DNA from: Schwartzia sp. (in: firmicutes)
GTDB lineage: Bacteria; Bacillota; Negativicutes; Selenomonadales; Selenomonadaceae
Reading direction: 5' to 3'
Assembly (NCBI GenBank): GCA_024691625.1
Contig: JAILNL010000126.1
Span: 1-10,191 of the forward strand
Length of the DNA stretch: 10,191 nucleotides
This document shows, piece after piece, positions 1 through 7,225 of this stretch; positions within the stretch are counted from its first letter, which is position 1; the number at the start of each line of letters is the position of its first letter. A program made the position numbers and the translations under genes. Below the pieces are notes generated by a model. That model was not told where the DNA came from. It ran no database searches and saw only the letters and a program-made list of their open reading frames with translations.

Positions 1-266
1 TAATGTGCCGTGACGCAAACAAACACCCCAGTCCGAACGGAGGCTTTACCGAGTCAACAGTTGCAGGCGCGCTTGGTATACAGCTGGGCGGACTCAACTA
101 CTACTTCGGAAAGCCGTCATTCCGCACATGTATGGGAGACCCTGTTCATGAGCTGGGACCTCATCATATTCTCGCGGCAATTCAGCTTATGTATACGACG
201 ACTATCCTCTTTCTTTTGGTTATGGCTATTGTGCATTACTGGTATACGGGAGGACGCTTTATATGA
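1..266 (+). CDS. cobD: Adenosylcobinamide-phosphate synthase CobD/CbiB, C-terminal part (5' end outside window)
   Basis: Only the last 87 or so codons are present; the reading frame is already open at the window edge, so the ATG at position 3 is internal. The enzyme is a membrane protein that attaches the aminopropanol (or its phosphate) arm to adenosylcobyric acid late in cobalamin synthesis. The visible part holds the family's conserved C-terminal block: a C-R-D-A stretch, then H-P-S-P-N-G-G, an A-G-A-L-G-I-Q-L-G-G stretch and N-Y-Y-F-G. A hydrophobic helix ends the protein (about residues 57-80 of the visible part). The stop codon overlaps the start of the next gene (ATGA, 263-266), which suggests co-transcription and translational coupling. 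I am confident of the family. Whether the product is CobD or CbiB is only a naming convention. Confidence 0.9.
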   Translation, partial: MCRDANKHPSPNGGFTESTVAGALGIQLGGLNYYFGKPSFRTCMGDPVHELGPHHILAAIQLMYTTTILFLLVMAIVHYWYTGGRFI

Positions 267-1318
267 ATATCCTGGATTATGATACCGTAACCCTTGATGA
301 CGCAGACTCTGCGCTCGTCATAATCGACCAGACGAAGCTTCCGAACAAGCTGGAAATACTGCATCTTCACGCACAAAAAGAAATCTGGGATGCGATATAT
401 CTGCTTCAGGTCAGAGGCGCTCCGGCAATCGGTGTTGCGGCAGGCTATGGCGCATATCTGGCAGCAAAAGCAATCGACACAGAAGACTATGCTGTTTTTG
501 AACAGGAATTTACAAAGGCAGCGGACTATCTTAATTCGTCACGTCCTACAGCGGTAAATCTTTCATGGGCTCTTCGCCGAATGAAGGATGTAATTATTGC
601 AGGGCGCGGCGGCGCAGTGGCTGAAGCAAAGCAGGCGTTGTTGGCAGAGGCAAAAGAGATTCAGCAGGAGGACATAGATACCTGCAAAAGAATCGGTGAG
701 CTTGGCCTGTCTCTTGTTAAACCGGGAGACGGAATTCTCACGCACTGCAACGCGGGGCAGTTGGCGACAAGCCGTTACGGTACGGCTACCGCACCAATGT
801 ACTTAGGTCATCAGCAGGGCTATCACTTCAGGATTTACTGCGACGAGACGCGTCCGCTTCTGCAGGGCGCACGGCTGACCTCTTATGAGCTCTCATCAGC
901 AGGGCTTGATGTTACTGTATTATGTGACAGCATGGCGGCTTCACTCATGAAGCAGGGAAAGATTCAGGCTGTTTTTACAGGCTGCGACCGTGTGGCAGCA
1001 AATGGCGACGCGGCAAATAAAATTGGCACCATGCCGCTTGCAATCGTGGCAAAGCATTTTGGAGTGCCTTTTTACATCTGTGCTCCGTCCTCGACCATAG
1101 ACATGGCATCACAAACCGGTAGGGATATTAAAATCGAGCAGAGACCTGCTGAAGAGGTCACAGAGATGTGGTATAAGGAACGCATGGCGCCGAAGGACAT
1201 TAAAGTGTTTAATCCTGCTTTTGATGTGACAGACGCGGAGCTTATTACCGCCATCGTGACAGAAAAAGGAATTCTGCGCGCGCCTTACACGGAATCCATT
1301 AAAGCAATATTCAAATGA
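263..1318 (+). CDS. mtnA: S-methyl-5-thioribose-1-phosphate isomerase MtnA
   Basis: This 351-aa enzyme converts 5-methylthioribose-1-phosphate to methylthioribulose-1-phosphate in salvage of methylthioadenosine; the fold is shared with eIF2B-type subunits. Length matches the family. Seen in the sequence: R-G-A-P-A-I-G at residues 51-57; the block T-H-C-N-A-G with C162, equivalent to the catalytic cysteine known in characterised MtnA; D-E-T-R-P-L-L-Q-G-A-R-L-T at 194-206; and G-C-D-R-V-A-A-N-G-D at 240-249 with D242 as the catalytic aspartate. A GGGAGG ribosome site (248-253) lies 9 nt before the ATG, inside the cobD end. The gene overlaps cobD by 4 nt and is followed by a terminator, so it ends its transcription unit. 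No other salvage gene (mtnK, mtnN, mtnB and so on) is visible. Homologs can also act on 5-deoxyribose-1-phosphate, so substrate range is open. Confidence 0.95.
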   Translation: MNILDYDTVTLDDADSALVIIDQTKLPNKLEILHLHAQKEIWDAIYLLQVRGAPAIGVAAGYGAYLAAKAIDTEDYAVFEQEFTKAADYLNSSRPTAVNLSWALRRMKDVIIAGRGGAVAEAKQALLAEAKEIQQEDIDTCKRIGELGLSLVKPGDGILTHCNAGQLATSRYGTATAPMYLGHQQGYHFRIYCDETRPLLQGARLTSYELSSAGLDVTVLCDSMAASLMKQGKIQAVFTGCDRVAANGDAANKIGTMPLAIVAKHFGVPFYICAPSSTIDMASQTGRDIKIEQRPAEEVTEMWYKERMAPKDIKVFNPAFDVTDAELITAIVTEKGILRAPYTESIKAIFK

Positions 1319-1344
1319 AATAGCAGCGTGCTTGCGCGCTTAAA

Positions 1345-1376
1345 AAAGTCCCGGTGCTAAGCCGGGATTTTCTTTT
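1345..1376 (+). terminator. Intrinsic terminator after mtnA
   Basis: A stem TCCCGG (1349-1354) / CCGGGA (1362-1367) with a 7-nt loop is followed by a T-rich tract (TTTTCTTTT). The A-run before the stem extends the pairing, and this could make it work on the minus strand too. A second small hairpin (1325-1340, arms AGCGTG/CGCGCT) sits just upstream, right after the mtnA stop. Confidence 0.85.
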
Positions 1377-1512
1377 GGTTCAATTCTTTCTTTTTATTTC
1401 TATTTATTCTATAACTCGGAGAAAAGATGTCTAAGAATCCCTGTAGCCAAAGAACGAGCACATGTCAGACATTAGCATATATCTAACGCCTCGTTGAAAC
1501 GCTGACAGATGA

Positions 1513-1533
1513 AGTTTTGCCTGTGGCAAAACT
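1513..1533. promoter_or_regulatory. Perfect inverted repeat over the tgt -35 region (candidate operator)
   Basis: The arms AGTTTTGCC (1513-1521) and GGCAAAACT (1525-1533) are exact reverse complements, separated by TGT. The dyad covers the place where the -35 element of the tgt promoter should lie and ends 14 nt before the -10 box. This is the geometry of a repressor or activator site. No T-run follows, so it does not look like a terminator. The cognate regulator cannot be named from the sequence. Confidence 0.45.
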
Positions 1534-1552
1534 GGAAGGAAAGCGTTATAAT
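1524..1552 (+). promoter_or_regulatory. Probable sigma-A promoter of tgt
   Basis: A perfect -10 hexamer TATAAT lies at 1547-1552. With 17-bp spacing the -35 position is TGGCAA (1524-1529), a poor match to TTGACA and inside the dyad described separately. This suggests a promoter that depends on, or is blocked by, a bound protein. Transcription would start near 1559, giving a leader of about 40 nt. No preQ1-type riboswitch structure was seen in the leader. Confidence 0.6.
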
Positions 1553-1582
1553 AGAAATGGTGTGTCCAGATTGTTTGATTAG

Positions 1583-2755
<1,173 letters not shown>

Positions 2756-2791
2756 AATTAATTAGATTACAGATGAACTGGAGGAATAATT

Positions 2792-3121
2792 TTGAGTCAG
2801 GAAACATTAGCAATGCTCAGCACGTACGGCCCGCTGGTGGCGGTAATGATTTTGTTCTATTTCATGCTGTACCGTCCTCAGAAAGCAGAACAGCAGCGCC
2901 GTAAGGAAATGCTTGATAATCTGAAGGTAGGAAACGAAGTCATGACGGTGGGCGGTATCTACGGAACCATCAGCCGCATGGAAGAGAATGTAATCCATCT
3001 TGAGATTGCTGACAAAGTTGTCATCAAAATTGCGCGTTCCGCAATCAATACGAATATTTCGACGCGTACATCGGCTAAAGCCGGTGTCGACATGCATTCG
3101 GATGAGATGAAGTCCGAATGA
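2792..3121 (+). CDS. yajC: Sec translocase accessory subunit YajC
   Basis: This 109-aa single-pass membrane protein belongs to the SecD-SecF-YajC accessory complex of the SecYEG channel. One transmembrane helix is at residues 12-27. It is followed by the family signature Y-R-P-Q-K (27-31), a basic/amphipathic stretch, and the conserved block K-V-G-N-E-V-M-T-V-G-G-I-Y-G-T-I (45-60) that continues into a small beta-rich cytoplasmic domain. The start is TTG, supported by GGAGG at 2780-2784 with 7-nt spacing. Length is normal for the family. The stop codon overlaps the next gene's ATG (ATGA, 3118-3121). secD and secF lie three genes downstream on the same strand. Confidence 0.95.
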   Translation: MSQETLAMLSTYGPLVAVMILFYFMLYRPQKAEQQRRKEMLDNLKVGNEVMTVGGIYGTISRMEENVIHLEIADKVVIKIARSAINTNISTRTSAKAGVDMHSDEMKSE

Positions 3122-3711
3122 CATCGGATTTGACCGAGAGCAAACGCCTTTTTCGCAAAAATGCGCTGAAAAACCGCAGAGCCCTTTCGGATACGGAGAG
3201 AAATACCTACAGCAGCACTATAAAGCGGCTGCTGTTTGATTTTCCGCCGTTTCGGCAGGCAAAGCGGATTTTTGCGTTTGCCTCGATGCCGGATGAAGTG
3301 CATACAAAAGAGCTTCTCGCGCAAATGCTGGAAGAGGGAAAGGAAGTATCTATTCCTCTTGTAACAGGTCCCCGTAAAATGGAGGCTGTCACATTTTCCT
3401 CGATGAAAGACCTTGTTCCTGAAAAATACGGTATTTTGACGGTAAAGCCTGAAAAAAGGAAGCCTGTAGAGCCTTCGGCATTGGATTTTATTCTTGTGCC
3501 GGGTGTTGCTTTTTCCAAGGACGGAGTCCGTCTGGGAATGGGCGGCGGCTACTACGACACATTCCTTGAGCGGGCTGTATCGGCATATCGGCTTGCGGTG
3601 GTTTATGGGTGTCAGGTCTTTGACACAGTACCTTCTGAGCCGTGGGATGCGCGTGTTGATGCGATTTTGACCGAGCAGGGAATAGCATTTTGTCCGGAAC
3701 GCCAAAAATAA
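3118..3711 (+). CDS. 5-formyltetrahydrofolate cyclo-ligase (MTHFS, YgfA-type)
   Basis: This is a 197-aa cytoplasmic enzyme of one-carbon metabolism that converts 5-formyl-THF plus ATP to 5,10-methenyl-THF. The family is recognised from the basic N-terminus (residues 9-21, K-R-x-x-R-K), the F-A-S-M-P-D-E-V-H-T segment (54-63) and the hallmark V-P-G-V-A-F-S-K-D-G-x-R-L-G-M-G-G-G-Y-Y-D block (127-147), whose glycine-rich loop binds ATP and substrate. Length is typical. It starts inside the yajC stop (4-nt overlap) and has no strong ribosome site of its own, so translation is probably coupled to yajC. It has no known functional tie to protein export; co-location is likely operon packing. Confidence 0.93.
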   Translation: MTSDLTESKRLFRKNALKNRRALSDTERNTYSSTIKRLLFDFPPFRQAKRIFAFASMPDEVHTKELLAQMLEEGKEVSIPLVTGPRKMEAVTFSSMKDLVPEKYGILTVKPEKRKPVEPSALDFILVPGVAFSKDGVRLGMGGGYYDTFLERAVSAYRLAVVYGCQVFDTVPSEPWDARVDAILTEQGIAFCPERQK

Positions 3712-3726
3712 GTGTGGTGAAAAATC

Positions 3727-4437
3727 ATGGAAGTAAAGATTGGAATTGCGCGGACATCGAAATATGCGATGGATTATTGCGGCGACAGCTGTGATATAGC
3801 CGAGCGTCCCCACGGCGGAATATCTGCCGTTATTGCGGACGGACAGGGCAACGGCCTTGCGGCACATCATACCAGCAGCTGGGTCGTAAACAAAGCTGTT
3901 TCGCTTTTGACAGACGGCGCACGGGACGGCGCAGTTGCACGCGCGGTGCATGATTATCTGTATGCCATGAAGGATAAAAAAGTCTCATGCACGCTTACCG
4001 TGCTGAGTGCCGACCTTGAAACGGAAACAGTCGTTATCAGCAGAAATTCTAACTGTCCCGTCATAGTCAAAACTCCCGAATATGAGACCGTCTATGATGA
4101 TGAAGTAGGGCCTATCGGTGTGAACCGTCACATGAAGCCTATGATGTATGAAGTTCCTTTCGAAGAAGGAATGATGGTGGTTTCTTACACTGACGGCATA
4201 GCGCAGGCGGGAAGAAAGCGCGGGGGTCCGCAGGCAGATTTTGAGAAGATAATGGCAATCATACGGGATAATCCTGCAGAGGATGTCGATTATGTGGCAA
4301 AAGCAATCATCGAATACGCTCTTGAAATGGACCATGATCAGGCATCTGACGATATGACGGTTGTAGTAATGAGTATTTTGGGAAGTCAGCAGCCGGGACC
4401 TAAAGTTGAACAGATCTCGGTAACATATCCGTACTGA
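3727..4437 (+). CDS. Stand-alone SpoIIE/PP2C-type serine/threonine phosphatase domain protein
   Basis: The 236-aa protein consists almost entirely of a PP2C-like (SpoIIE/RsbU-class) phosphatase domain with no sensor, receiver or membrane domain. Seen in the sequence: Y-C-G-D (17-20); A-D-G-Q-G-N-G with D38/G39, the canonical metal-binding motif; S-C-T-L-T-V-L (87-93); S-Y-T-D-G-I with D156; and D-D-M-T-V-V-V with D208/D209. These acidic residues are the expected Mn/Mg ligands, so the enzyme should be active. Family members dephosphorylate phosphoserine on STAS-type or other regulatory proteins. The substrate is not encoded nearby, and no anti-sigma or STAS gene is visible. A GGTGA ribosome site lies 7 nt before the ATG. 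The gap is 15 nt from fthC and 11 nt to the P-loop gene. Assignment to the superfamily is firm, but the cellular role is unknown. Confidence 0.85.
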   Translation: MEVKIGIARTSKYAMDYCGDSCDIAERPHGGISAVIADGQGNGLAAHHTSSWVVNKAVSLLTDGARDGAVARAVHDYLYAMKDKKVSCTLTVLSADLETETVVISRNSNCPVIVKTPEYETVYDDEVGPIGVNRHMKPMMYEVPFEEGMMVVSYTDGIAQAGRKRGGPQADFEKIMAIIRDNPAEDVDYVAKAIIEYALEMDHDQASDDMTVVVMSILGSQQPGPKVEQISVTYPY

Positions 4438-4448
4438 GAGGAGCTTCT

Positions 4449-4817
4449 ATGCGAATTGCAATCGTTGGGGTCTGTGCATCGGGCAAAACCACACTTGTAA
4501 AAGGACTTAAGGATGCCGGTTATGATGCGTATAATGTTGCCCAGGAGCACTCCGGGATACATAACTTCTGGAATAAACATCATCCTGATGTACTCATCAT
4601 GATTGATGCTACACTTCCTGCAATAAAAAAACGCCGGCTTGTATTTTGGGATCAGGAAAGACTGGACGTTCAGCATAAACGTCTGTCTGACGCGAAAGCG
4701 CATGCCAATCTCTTTATACAGACGGATGCATATACCGCGGATGAGGTCCGCGAACAGGTCATTGATTATGTAGAGGCCTGGAAAAAGAATCAAACGGAAG
4801 GGAATGGAAATAGTTGA
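4449..4817 (+). CDS. Small P-loop NTPase / kinase-like protein of unknown function
   Basis: This 122-aa protein has a clear Walker A motif at its N-terminus (G7-V-C-A-S-G12-K13-T14-T15) and a hydrophobic strand ending in aspartate (V-L-I-M-I-D53) that fits Walker B. A basic K-K-R-R segment (60-63) follows, then W-D-Q-E-R-L-D-V-Q-H-K-R-L (67-79), and a final A-N-L-F-I-Q-T-D ... E-V-R-E segment. The layout resembles the compact shikimate/nucleotide kinase group (P-loop, basic lid-like region, late I-x-T-D strand, closing helix). It is shorter than ordinary members of that group, and I cannot name a substrate. AGGAG (4439-4443) precedes the ATG by 5 nt. Its stop overlaps the TTG start of secD (TTGA, 4814-4817). 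It sits directly after the phosphatase gene, which suggests the two act together; this is inference. Confidence 0.7.
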   Translation: MRIAIVGVCASGKTTLVKGLKDAGYDAYNVAQEHSGIHNFWNKHHPDVLIMIDATLPAIKKRRLVFWDQERLDVQHKRLSDAKAHANLFIQTDAYTADEVREQVIDYVEAWKKNQTEGNGNS

Positions 4818-6058
4818 GGAAACAGGAATTTCTAAAACTTATCGTATGCGTGGCTGCAATCGTCGGATTGTTCTTCGCATTCGTATCGCCGCTGGCGTAC
4901 TCCATACGTCAGGGTCTCGACCTGCAGGGTGGTACGCATGTTGTACTTGAAGCAGAAGACACACCGGAAGCACCGGTCAACCATGACGCTATGGAGCGTG
5001 TACTTCATATCATGGAAAAACGTGTCAACGAGCTTGGTCTTACAGAGCCGATGATTCAGCGTCAGGGTGAACGCAGAATTATCATCGAGCTTCCGGGAAT
5101 TAAAGATCCGGACAAAGCAATCGCGGTCATTGGTAAAACTGCTATGCTCGAATTTAAGGACGAAGAGGGCAATACTGTTCTTACCGGTACAGACCTGAAG
5201 GATGCAAAAGAGCAGACTGACCAGCAGAATCAGCACCTTGTATCCCTTGATTTCTCCGATGAAGGCGGCAAGAAATTTGCTGACCTCACGACGAAAAATG
5301 TGGGACGCCGTATCGCAATCCTGCTTGACGGCGAGGTTTTGACTGCACCGAACGTAAAAGAGCCTATCACAGGCGGCAAGGCTGTTATCACAGGCCAGCG
5401 TACTCTCGAAGAGGCGCATAACCTCGCTATTCTTCTTCGCAGCGGGGCTCTTCCTGTAAAGGTTAATATCATTGAAACACGCACTGTTGGACCTACACTT
5501 GGACAGGATTCCAAGGACAAGAGTGAGTTTGCGTTCACAATCGGTATTGGCGCTGTACTCGTATTCATGCTTCTGTTTTATCGCCTTTCCGGACTTCTTG
5601 CGGACATCAGCCTTATGGCGTATGTCCTGCTGCTTCTCGCGTCGCTGAAATTCCTTGATGCGACACTTACACTTCCGGGCGTTGCGGGTATCATATTGTC
5701 AGTAGGTATGGCGGTCGATGCCAACGTGCTGATATTTGAACATTTCAAAGAAGAATATCAAAAGGGTTCGACACTTCGCATGTCTATGAACAATGGCTTC
5801 AAACGTGCGTTTACAACGATTTTTGACTCGAACCTTACAACGATTATTGCTGCGATGGTTCTGTTCGCATTCGGAACAGGCTCTATCCGCGGCTTTGCGA
5901 TTACCTTGGGACTTGGTGTTGTTTTGAGTATGTTCACGGCTATTACGCTGTCGAACTTCATGCTGAAAATGCTTGTAGGCTCGAACGTGGTTACGAGCCC
6001 GTTCCTCTTGGGTGCGCATGCACGTGAAAATGGAACGGAGGTGAGTGACCGTGCTTGA
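4814..6058 (+). CDS. secD: Protein translocase subunit SecD
   Basis: This is a 414-aa inner-membrane RND-type subunit that, with SecF, uses the proton motive force to pull secreted proteins out of the SecYEG channel. A transmembrane helix at about 7-28 is followed by the conserved G-L-D-L-Q-G-G-T motif (34-41). The large external P1-type region (about 45-230) contains L-L-R-S-G-A-L-P-V (207-215) and T-V-G-P-T-L-G (224-230). Five more helices follow (about 236-390). G-M-A-V-D-A-N-V-L-I-F-E (298-309) carries D302, matching the transmembrane aspartate implicated in proton transport. The length fits the short Gram-positive-style SecD rather than the longer E. coli form. The start is TTG, overlapping the previous stop by 4 nt, with AAGGGA upstream at 4798-4803. 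The 3' end overlaps secF. Confidence 0.97.
   Translation: MRKQEFLKLIVCVAAIVGLFFAFVSPLAYSIRQGLDLQGGTHVVLEAEDTPEAPVNHDAMERVLHIMEKRVNELGLTEPMIQRQGERRIIIELPGIKDPDKAIAVIGKTAMLEFKDEEGNTVLTGTDLKDAKEQTDQQNQHLVSLDFSDEGGKKFADLTTKNVGRRIAILLDGEVLTAPNVKEPITGGKAVITGQRTLEEAHNLAILLRSGALPVKVNIIETRTVGPTLGQDSKDKSEFAFTIGIGAVLVFMLLFYRLSGLLADISLMAYVLLLLASLKFLDATLTLPGVAGIILSVGMAVDANVLIFEHFKEEYQKGSTLRMSMNNGFKRAFTTIFDSNLTTIIAAMVLFAFGTGSIRGFAITLGLGVVLSMFTAITLSNFMLKMLVGSNVVTSPFLLGAHARENGTEVSDRA
6037..6041 (+). promoter_or_regulatory. Ribosome binding site deciding the secF start
   Basis: GGAGG at 6037-6041 inside the secD 3' end is followed by two in-frame GTG codons. The one at 6045 is only 3 nt away, too close for efficient initiation, while the one at 6051 is 9 nt away. 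The start at 6051 is therefore preferred. Confidence 0.65.
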
Positions 6059-7166
6059 GAATGCAAAGTTTGATATTGTCGGACGCCGCAAAATCTGGTA
6101 TCTGCTTTCTCTGCTCGTCATCATTCCGGGTATTTTCTGCATGGTGACTACGGGCTTTAACTTTGGTATCGACTTTACAGGCGGTACGATTATTGAAATG
6201 CGCTTTGATAAACCGGTGGGCATTCAGTCCGTCCGCGAGGTCATGGCGCAGTACAAGCTGGATAACGCGCAGATTCAGCTCTCCGGAGATTCCTCCAATG
6301 CTCTTGAGGCGCGTGATGTTCTTATCCGTACAGTTGACCTTGAGGAATCCGAGCGTAAGGCTGTCATGGCATCTATGAAAGAAAAGCTCGGAGACTACCA
6401 GATGCTTCGTGAGGAAAAAGTCGGAGCAACAATGGGAACAGAGCTTCTTCTGAATGCTCTGTGGGCAACGCTCCTTTCCTGGGCGCTTATAGTTGTCTAC
6501 GTTTCCTTTCGATTCGAGTTCCGCTTCGGTCTCGCTGCAGTGCTTGCCCTGATTCATGACGTGCTTATCGTTCTCGCTGCATTCTCCTTTACGCAGCGCC
6601 AGATTGATTCCTCGTTTGTTGCGGCACTTCTGACTATCGTCGGTTACTCCATCAACGATACAATCGTTATCTTCGACCGTATCCGTGAGAATCTGAAGCT
6701 TCATTTCCGCCGCGGCGGCGATGTCATTGCGCTTGCAAACCGCAGTATCTATCAGACACTCACACGTTCTATCTATACGGTAGTTACGGTTCTCTTTACG
6801 ACGTTTGCCCTCTATTGGTTCGGCGGCGATACGACGAAGGATTTCTCCTTTGCTCTGCTCGTCGGCTTCATGAGCGGCTGCTATTCGTCCATCTTTATCG
6901 CAAGCCCGCTGTGGGCTACGTTCCGTGAATGGGCGGAAAACAAAAAAGCTGAAAAGCGTGCGGCAGACAAGCCTAAGAAGGAAGCTGCTGAGTCTGATGG
7001 TGAAGAGCACTCCGAAGTACCTCATAAAGATGGCGAAGCGCACAGCAAAAAGGCGAAAAAAACAGTAACGGAAAAACCGGTCTACAAGAAAAAGAAAAAA
7101 ACAGCAGAGGAAGAAAAGCAGGAAGAACCTGTGGAAGTCCTCACACCGGAAGAAGTTAAAGAATAA
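6051..7166 (+). CDS. secF: Protein translocase subunit SecF with long charged C-terminal tail
   Basis: 371 aa from the GTG at 6051 (a GTG at 6045 would add 2 residues). It is the partner of SecD in proton-driven late-stage protein translocation. Seen in the sequence: a first helix at about 15-33, F-G-I-D-F-T-G-G-T (38-46), an external domain to about 130, then five helices between about 132 and 288. The SecF signature G-Y-S-I-N-D-T-I-V-I-F-D-R-I-R-E-N lies at 198-214. The core ends near residue 296. After it comes a tail of about 75 residues made almost entirely of K, E, A and D with a few S/T and no hydrophobic stretch. This tail is absent from typical SecF proteins of around 290-320 aa and should lie in the cytoplasm. 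The gene overlaps secD by 8 nt. Confidence 0.95.
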   Translation: MLENAKFDIVGRRKIWYLLSLLVIIPGIFCMVTTGFNFGIDFTGGTIIEMRFDKPVGIQSVREVMAQYKLDNAQIQLSGDSSNALEARDVLIRTVDLEESERKAVMASMKEKLGDYQMLREEKVGATMGTELLLNALWATLLSWALIVVYVSFRFEFRFGLAAVLALIHDVLIVLAAFSFTQRQIDSSFVAALLTIVGYSINDTIVIFDRIRENLKLHFRRGGDVIALANRSIYQTLTRSIYTVVTVLFTTFALYWFGGDTTKDFSFALLVGFMSGCYSSIFIASPLWATFREWAENKKAEKRAADKPKKEAAESDGEEHSEVPHKDGEAHSKKAKKTVTEKPVYKKKKKTAEEEKQEEPVEVLTPEEVKE

Positions 7167-7167
7167 A

Positions 7168-7210
7168 TACAAGCTCAGCCTGTCCTTTTATGGGGCAGGC
7201 TGAACTTGTA
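7168..7210 (+). other. Long hairpin in the secF-recJ gap
   Basis: The arms 7168-7185 and 7193-7210 pair over 18 positions with one C/A mismatch (7174/7204) and one G-U pair (7183/7195); the loop is TTTTATG. It starts one base after the secF stop. No T-run follows on the plus strand, so it is not a standard intrinsic terminator. It more likely protects the 3' end of the secDF message, marks an RNA processing point, or reduces expression of recJ, whose ribosome site begins directly after it. Confidence 0.75.
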
Positions 7211-7225
7211 CGGAGACGAATTAAT

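Noticed and set aside
10..282. Second plus-strand frame of 90 codons at the window start
   Set aside because: It overlaps the cobD end and the mtnA start in another frame; the cobD frame carries the conserved motifs.
2959..3951. Minus-strand open frame of 330 codons opposite yajC, fthC and the phosphatase gene
   Set aside because: It spans three well-supported plus-strand genes, has no recognisable domain, and its composition is that of an antisense shadow.
5991..7172. Minus-strand open frame of 393 codons opposite secF
   Set aside because: It begins with phenylalanine/leucine/arginine-rich sequence that is the antisense of the lysine/glutamate-rich SecF tail; no motif, and secF is certain.
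7190..7225. Upstream ATG extension of recJ by 12 codons
   Set aside because: The ATG lies in the loop and arm of a stable hairpin with no ribosome site; the ATG at 7226 has GGAG at a suitable distance and gives a normal RecJ N-terminus.
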